Origin: DATIJJ01 sp964612855
Lineage (GTDB): Bacteria; Pseudomonadota; Gammaproteobacteria; DSM-16500
Assembly (NCBI GenBank): GCA_964612855.1
Contig: CAZTDR010000079.1
Span: 1-10,328 of the forward strand
Direction of reading: 5' to 3'
DNA length: 10,328 nt
Shown here: in pieces, positions 7,137 through 10,328 of the stretch
Layout: each line of letters begins with the position of its first letter
Position numbering within the stretch: position 1 is the first letter of the stretch
Notes under the pieces: model-generated
What the model was told of the DNA's origin: nothing
The model's input: only the letters and a program-made list of their open reading frames with translations
Databases searched by the model: none
Position numbers and translations under genes: made by a program

Positions 7137-8570
7137 ATGGCAAATGAAGAATATCTGGTTGTTGATGGACAAGACGTTGAAATAGACAAATTTTTTATAA
7201 AAACTTTCCCGGGGCAACCTAACCTTTCTCCAGGCACTCACAAATTAAAAAGCAAAGAAGCAAAAAATTATTATTCCGCGATGAAAAGTGTTCTCTATTG
7301 GCGAACACACCCAGAAATTACCATTGCCTCCGAGCTTGAAAAATTAAAGAAAGCGATACCACGCCCGCCACAACTGCTAAATCAAGCAAGCTTTTTAGCA
7401 GTTCGTGAAATGGTTATTTTTTTTGAGGAGCTAAAAAAGGTCAATAAAGGATTGGCAGAAGAGTTACGTGAGCTATTGGATTCGGATGCATACTGGGGCG
7501 ATGTTGGAGGTTTATTCACCGTATTCTTATATTATGGACGCGAAGATTCTTCACAATTGGCGACCCAAGAAAGGCAAGAATGGAACGCCTATATGAGTAA
7601 TCTATACTTTCGAGTGAGCGCATTTAAATCACAGTTTGAAGAAGCTCGCCGACAGCATAAGAGCTCTGTTTCTACCGGATGCCTCAGCGATCTTTTCCAC
7701 TTTAATCCGAAAGAGATGTTAATTCTCGCCGAGCAACGACTTGAGATAGCGCGCACGGATTATTGTGCTAACTGTGCTGTTATTTGTAATTTGAATATCA
7801 ATGACTTGCCTAATCAAGATGTTTTTACCCAGCGTCGTATATTTCAAAACAGTGATAATGCGAAGGCAGTTTTTGATCATATCGTAGCTAACCTCGATAA
7901 TTTAACTCGTTTTCCTGCAGATACGTTAAAAGAGGGTTTTCGCTACAATCCTAAAGCAGATCTTCATTTATATCATCTATGGAACAAACTAGGTCATGCA
8001 ACAAACCTGGGCAAGGACCCGCGTATCGCTCATAAAGATATATTAAAATATGCTTTGATCGAAGCGTTGGACGAAGAGCGATTATTAAACTTTTTAAAAA
8101 CATTGAATGCAAATGAACAGCATCAGGAATTAGCGCTGAGCGTGGAAGCTTTAGGCAGGGTAGCATCAAACCAACGTGGCGCAAGTGAAATTCTTCGTCT
8201 CTTGAAGATTGAGCTGGAGTCTCTGCCAGAGACCACAAGTCGATCAAAAAAAGGCTCTGATAAAACAGCTAGGTTAATAGAATTAGCCTATCGCACAATA
8301 ATTGCAGTGAAAACACCGGCGAATAGTGCTAATTTACTTCGTTATGCCGCTGCTGCAAAAGAAATCGCTCAGCAATCTTGGGGCCAAGCGCTCGTTTCTT
8401 ATGTGCAAAGATTTGTCGATTGGATTTTTAGAACACACACATCCATGCACTGGAAAAACAATCGTGAAATCAGAGCGAATGCTTACAACCTGTTTAAGGG
8501 GCATCAGAAAGTGACAGTGGGTGAGACGATTGCATGCATAGAGCATGATCAACAGATTAATAGGTTGTAA
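7137..8570 (+). CDS. Hypothetical 477-residue protein, family not recognised
   Basis: ATG 7137 is chosen over an in-frame GTG at 7128. AGAGG at 7124-7128 overlaps that GTG and stands 8 nt before the ATG. The protein reads as soluble and largely helical, with no signal peptide and no membrane segment. The first ~70 residues are charged (starting MANEEYLVVDGQ). Residues ~75-170 contain Glu/Lys-rich helices. A Cys-containing stretch YCANCAVICNLNIND lies near 210-225, with too few cysteines in a fixed pattern to call a metal site. The C-terminal ~130 residues are basic and helical. I see no catalytic or repeat motif. The codon pattern is clean with no frameshift, in contrast to the decayed genes around it, so selection probably maintains it. 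It follows the ankyrin gene on the same strand after 326 nt and is unlikely to share its transcript. A secreted effector is possible but unsupported. Confidence 0.85.
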   Translation: MANEEYLVVDGQDVEIDKFFIKTFPGQPNLSPGTHKLKSKEAKNYYSAMKSVLYWRTHPEITIASELEKLKKAIPRPPQLLNQASFLAVREMVIFFEELKKVNKGLAEELRELLDSDAYWGDVGGLFTVFLYYGREDSSQLATQERQEWNAYMSNLYFRVSAFKSQFEEARRQHKSSVSTGCLSDLFHFNPKEMLILAEQRLEIARTDYCANCAVICNLNINDLPNQDVFTQRRIFQNSDNAKAVFDHIVANLDNLTRFPADTLKEGFRYNPKADLHLYHLWNKLGHATNLGKDPRIAHKDILKYALIEALDEERLLNFLKTLNANEQHQELALSVEALGRVASNQRGASEILRLLKIELESLPETTSRSKKGSDKTARLIELAYRTIIAVKTPANSANLLRYAAAAKEIAQQSWGQALVSYVQRFVDWIFRTHTSMHWKNNREIRANAYNLFKGHQKVTVGETIACIEHDQQINRL

Positions 8571-8619
8571 TAAAGCTGGCTACAATGCAGCGCATTTTCT
8601 ATGCTAAATGAAAGTCATT

Positions 8620-8747
8620 ATGAATTGCCCTGACTGCAAATCAAAGAGACACGGCTGTGCCAAGAAAAAATAGACTTGGGTTATAAGCAATATCGCTGTC
8701 GGTTTTATAGAAAACGATATAATGAACGGACGAGCACGGCCTTTTAA
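8620..8747 (+). pseudogene. Zinc-ribbon transposase, N-terminal remnant (IS6-like)
   Basis: ATG 8620 opens MNCPDCKSKRHGCAKKK and hits a TAG at 8671. Shifting frame in the A-run at 8665-8670 gives KIDLGYKQYRCRFYRKRYNE, then RTSTAF and a TAA at 8745-8747. This matches the usual start of transposases with a CPxC...YRC..C ribbon followed by NERTGT. In those proteins the ribbon precedes an IS6/IS240-type DDE domain, which is absent here. The second cysteine pair is broken (RCRFY instead of RCxxC). The remnant therefore has an A-run frameshift, a lost ligand cysteine and a missing catalytic domain. The family call comes from memory of the N-terminal pattern, and IS1-like ribbons are an alternative. 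Confidence 0.72.
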
Positions 8748-8799
8748 GTTGTGTGATTCATAGACATCGTTTTAACTAATTTGCTATCATTCCCTCCTT

Positions 8800-8897
8800 A
8801 TGGATAAACAAATAAAAGCACGGACAAGGTGGGTCAATCTTTACTTGGAAACCAAGGATCTGGTTTCGTTTGCCGGAAGTGCGGCATCTCTCGCCCA
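8800..8897 (+). pseudogene. Integrase-type (IS481-like) transposase, N-terminal fragment
   Basis: ATG 8800 reads MDKQIKARTRWVNLYLETKD, then LV. In another frame 8871-8897 reads CRKCGISRP. Together these match the helix-turn-helix start of IS481-type transposases (RxxWVxLY...LVCRxCGISRPTLRKW). The frame is broken by an apparent 5-bp duplication, GTTTC followed by GTTT, near 8862-8871. Homology ends abruptly after the RP codons, where IS30 sequence begins. The element's left end may lie near 8750 (TGTGTGATTCATAG), just after the previous remnant, because IS481 ends usually start with TGT. The catalytic domain is absent, and the exact IS subgroup is uncertain. Confidence 0.6.
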
Positions 8898-9181
8898 ATG
8901 GCTCTGAATTTGCTTATCACGAGATAATTAGTAAGGAATTAGATACCGAATTTTATTTTGCGCATCCATATTCATCTTGGGAGCGTGGTTTAAATGAAAA
9001 TACCAATGGTTTGATTCGACAGTACTTGAAAAAAGGCTCGTGCTTTATAGATATAAATGATTCGGATTTGGAGTTAATTGCAAGCCAATTAAATAATCGA
9101 CCACGGAAAAGTTTAGGCTATGCAACGCCAAACGAGGTTTTTGATAAACATTTTGATTTGACTAAGGAAATAAGTGTATGA
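8897..9181 (+). pseudogene. IS30-family transposase, C-terminal fragment
   Basis: From the NGSEF codons at 8897, about 94 residues match the end of IS30 transposases. They cover the region of the second catalytic Asp (expected DNGxEF, here PNGSEF with the Asp replaced across the junction) and FYFAHPYSSWERG. They continue through NENTNGLIRQYLKKG, with the catalytic Glu in the NENTNG segment, and RPRKSLGYATPNEVF, and stop with TGA at 9179-9181. A full IS30 transposase is over 300 residues, so roughly two thirds is missing, including the DNA-binding domain and the first catalytic Asp. A TTG at 8870 could begin a short frame, but it would run through the unrelated upstream fragment. This remnant cannot be active alone. 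Confidence 0.88.
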
Positions 9182-9370
9182 TTAACAGCTCAATTCATCC
9201 AGCATCTCATATGCATTTATCTGTGGAATCCGCCCCGGGCCCAAAAACAAAAATTCCAGTAAGGAAAATTACTGGAAATAAATTTGCGGATGCGCATGTA
9301 ACGAGCCACCAAGTGCACTCTTCTCGCTAATTTGGCTAAAAATTTACTTCGGCATTTCTGATCTTATCTA
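9182..9370. other. IS30 tail and spacer before the convergent WYL gene
   Basis: The first ~50 nt (to about 9235, ending GGAATCCGCC) look like the non-coding tail of an IS30 element. The rest holds the hairpin at 9254-9277 and no credible gene. A ~40-codon minus-strand frame passes through here, but it has no ribosome site and overlaps the hairpin. Confidence 0.4.
9243..9277 (-). terminator. Probable rho-independent terminator of the WYL gene
   Basis: On the minus strand TTCCAGTAA pairs perfectly with TTACTGGAA around a 6-nt loop (TTTTCC) and is followed at once by TTTTTGTTTTT. It lies about 94 nt past the stop of the minus-strand WYL gene. The stem is only 9 bp and AT-rich, so termination may be partial. 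Confidence 0.55.
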
Positions 9371-9664
9371 TCAAACCGCCTTTGTTATTTTTGAGTAATG
9401 TGTACCTGATGGATTATACGATTTTTCAATTTCGAATTGTTCATCGTTCACTGCTACGTTATTCATTTTTTTTAATTTAAAGTTTCTCCACTCAGGAATA
9501 TTCGCTGATGAACTTTCACCTCTAATTTGATACGCATGTAATTGTTCTTTGTTGCCTAATATTCCATAAAGATGCGGTTCTACAGTCCTATCATAACCAT
9601 CATACTTAAATGTTATTGTCTTCTTCTCGGATATTGCATTATCTAGTTTTTCTGCTGTATTCAT
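9371..9664 (-). CDS. Small WYL-domain-like protein
   Basis: This 97-residue protein starts at the ATG whose complement is 9662-9664, preceded by AGGAG at a 6-nt spacing. It reads almost entirely as one WYL-like domain. A short N-terminal helix (AEKLDNAISEKK) leads to a strand ITFKYDGYDRTVEPHLYG. Then come LHAYQIRGES, the conserved W-R-F position in IPEWRNFKLKKM, and a YNPSGTHYSKI tail. WYL domains bind nucleotide, nucleic-acid or other ligands and usually sit at the C-terminus of HTH transcription regulators. Stand-alone copies about 90-100 residues long, without HTH, are also known and mostly uncharacterised. No HTH gene is adjacent. The gene is convergent with the IS30 remnant and is the only intact small gene in the debris. 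The domain call is from pattern recognition; any regulatory role is inference. Confidence 0.85.
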   Translation of the reverse strand: MNTAEKLDNAISEKKTITFKYDGYDRTVEPHLYGILGNKEQLHAYQIRGESSSANIPEWRNFKLKKMNNVAVNDEQFEIEKSYNPSGTHYSKITKAV

Positions 9665-9669
9665 AAATC

Positions 9670-9675
9670 ACTCCT
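9670..9675 (-). promoter_or_regulatory. Ribosome binding site of the WYL gene
   Basis: The minus strand reads AAAAAAGGAGTGATTTATG. The AGGAG core is 6 nt before the ATG and is the strongest ribosome site in the window. It fixes the start codon. Confidence 0.8.
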
Positions 9676-9857
9676 TTTTTGTTTCCTTATTTGTATATTT
9701 TAGTCCTTTTTAAAGCCCTATTTATGTCGCACGCGGTGTTTTTTTATTTCCTTGTTTTTTTATCTTTCTTAGAAGCTGAGAACGCTTACGTTATAGTTTG
9801 ACATTTGTAATAATAGAAAGTGATGCTACGATGATATATTTTATAAACGAATAAATT

Positions 9858-9956
9858 ATGGACTCTTCAATAATAGATGATTTAAAAGCTGTGATAACTG
9901 ACAATAATTATAATATTGATGATTTTGAGTTAAACTCCATAGATCTGACTAATTAG
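9858..9956 (+). CDS. Short 32-codon reading frame, doubtful
   Basis: ATG 9858 reads MDSSIIDDLKAVITDNNYNI, then DDFELNSIDLTN and a TAG at 9954-9956. The residues are strongly acidic and look like a protein N-terminus, so it may be a gene cut short when the flanking DNA arrived. There is no ribosome site (upstream is AACGAATAAATT), no promoter with correct spacing and no recognisable domain. Chance cannot be excluded. Confidence 0.25.
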   Translation: MDSSIIDDLKAVITDNNYNIDDFELNSIDLTN

Positions 9957-9996
9957 TCGCTGGCGCGAAATAGGATTAAATTTCTCTATTTTTTGT

Positions 9997-10224
9997 TTAA
10001 TTTTCCGAAAAAACATAGAGAATCAAGCTCTTTTCGTATGCTGCTTGTTGAATTTCAATCGGTAATGTCCGTGCATCGACAATGAACCCATTAAATCCTC
10101 AATAGTGCCTAGGTTTTTTTAACCATGTTGCAAAACAGGTTTTGTCGAAAGCAGGTTCAACCTTTTAACCATCAATAACATCTTTCACGGCAATTCTGTT
10201 AAAAGAAAAATCCTTATACCCATT
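9997..10224 (-). pseudogene. Small conserved-looking gene with two in-frame stops
   Basis: One minus-strand frame of 76 codons reads NGYKDFSFNRIAVKDVIDG, stop, KVEPAFDKTCFATWLKKPRH-Y, stop, GFNGFIVDARTLPIEIQQAA, then YEKSLILYVFSEN and the final stop. The premature stops are TAA (10165-10167) and TGA (10099-10101). The frame never shifts and both flanks of each stop look coding, so point nonsense mutations are the likely cause. The segment DARTLPIEIQQAAYEKSLI resembles the ending of small bacterial proteins I have seen before, but I cannot name the family. The upstream side abuts the stop of an IS110 transposase, so the original start may have been removed by that element. Confidence 0.55.
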
Positions 10225-10228
10225 TCAA

Positions 10229-10328
10229 TTAAACTTGTCTATATTCACTTTTATTAACCATCATCGCCCACATGATGCGAGCATTTTTATTTGCTAACGC
10301 AACTGTCGCACGGTTTCTCCCTCTACGT
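10229..10328 (-). CDS. IS110-family (IS1111-like) transposase, C-terminus, cut by window edge
   Basis: The minus strand from the window edge reads RRGRNRATVALANKNARIMW, then AMMVNKSEYRQV and a TAA at 10229-10231. The pattern RGxNRAxVALANKNARIxWA near the C-terminus is characteristic of IS110/IS1111-type (DEDD) transposases. These excise and insert as circles in a site-specific way, guided in the IS110 group by a bridge RNA from the non-coding end. Only 32 codons are visible. The catalytic N-terminal domain would lie beyond the window, so whether the copy is intact is unknown. Confidence 0.85.
   Translation of the reverse strand, partial: RRGRNRATVALANKNARIMWAMMVNKSEYRQV

Larger units (their letters stand above)
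9665..9996. other. Largely non-coding stretch between the WYL gene and the decayed gene
   Basis: This is very AT-rich. It contains the 5' leader of the minus-strand WYL gene, in which I could not place a well-spaced promoter. It also contains a plus-strand TTGACA at 9798-9803 without a matching -10 at 16-18 bp, and the 32-codon frame at 9858-9956. TTCTCTAT at 9981-9988 is complementary to ATAGAGAA at 10015-10022. That pair brackets the stop of the decayed gene and is AT-only apart from two pairs, so it is a weak hairpin at best. Confidence 0.5.

Noticed and set aside
7951..8552. Frames at 7951-8247 (minus), 8326-8514 (plus) and 8334-8552 (minus)
   Set aside because: All fall inside the 477-residue gene in other frames and have no independent start signals.
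8584..8600. Small hairpin AATGC-AGC-GCATT followed by TTCT after the 477-residue gene
   Set aside because: A 5-bp stem with a short U-run is too weak for a terminator call, and the sequence may belong to the transposase remnant's left end.
9222..9340. Minus-strand ~40-codon frame downstream of the WYL gene
   Set aside because: It has no ribosome site and overlaps the probable terminator hairpin; likely chance.

Overview
This is an AT-rich accessory region from a bacterium. One giant ankyrin-repeat gene sits between insertion-sequence (IS) debris and decayed genes. Eukaryote-like ankyrin repeats, many degraded IS families and a low gene density suggest a host-associated gammaproteobacterium. 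A Legionellales member (Legionella, Coxiella, Rickettsiella or Berkiella-like) is my best guess. That is inferred from style and from the look of the transposase remnants; no housekeeping marker in the window confirms it.

Layout, left to right. (1) 1-53 looks like the end of an IS21-type element with repeated GGGGACATTTT boxes. (2) 191-1144 is an unrecognised gene in decay. Its first part (191-475) and second part (650-943) share a frame but are separated by a miniature inverted-repeat element (472-653) flanked by TA. A frameshift follows near a G-rich run, and then comes a 42-codon GTG reading frame. (3) 1183-6810 is an intact 1875-residue ankyrin protein. Its middle and C-terminal parts are built from about four copies of a ~285-residue supermodule, and two of the copies share patches about 94-95% identical at DNA level. 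(4) 6811-7136 has no gene but carries a perfect 19-bp inverted repeat that resembles two head-to-head IS6-family ends. (5) 7137-8570 is an intact 477-residue protein of no family I recognise. (6) 8571-9235 is an IS graveyard: a frameshifted zinc-ribbon transposase start, the start of a second integrase-type transposase, and the C-terminal third of an IS30 transposase fused directly to it. (7) On the minus strand, 9371-9664 is a small intact WYL-domain-like gene with a good ribosome site and a plausible terminator. (8) 9858-9956 is a short open frame of doubtful status. (9) 9997-10224 (minus) is a small gene killed by two in-frame stop codons. (10) 10229-10328 (minus) is the C-terminus of an IS110-family transposase running off the window.

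The genes do not form an evident pathway or operon. The ankyrin giant and the 477-residue orphan are the only large intact genes. In a Legionellales context both would be candidate secreted effectors, but the sequence shows no catalytic motif or defined secretion signal in either. I found no CRISPR array, tRNA or rRNA, and no convincing new multi-gene system. The most interesting object is the modular, apparently recombining ankyrin gene.
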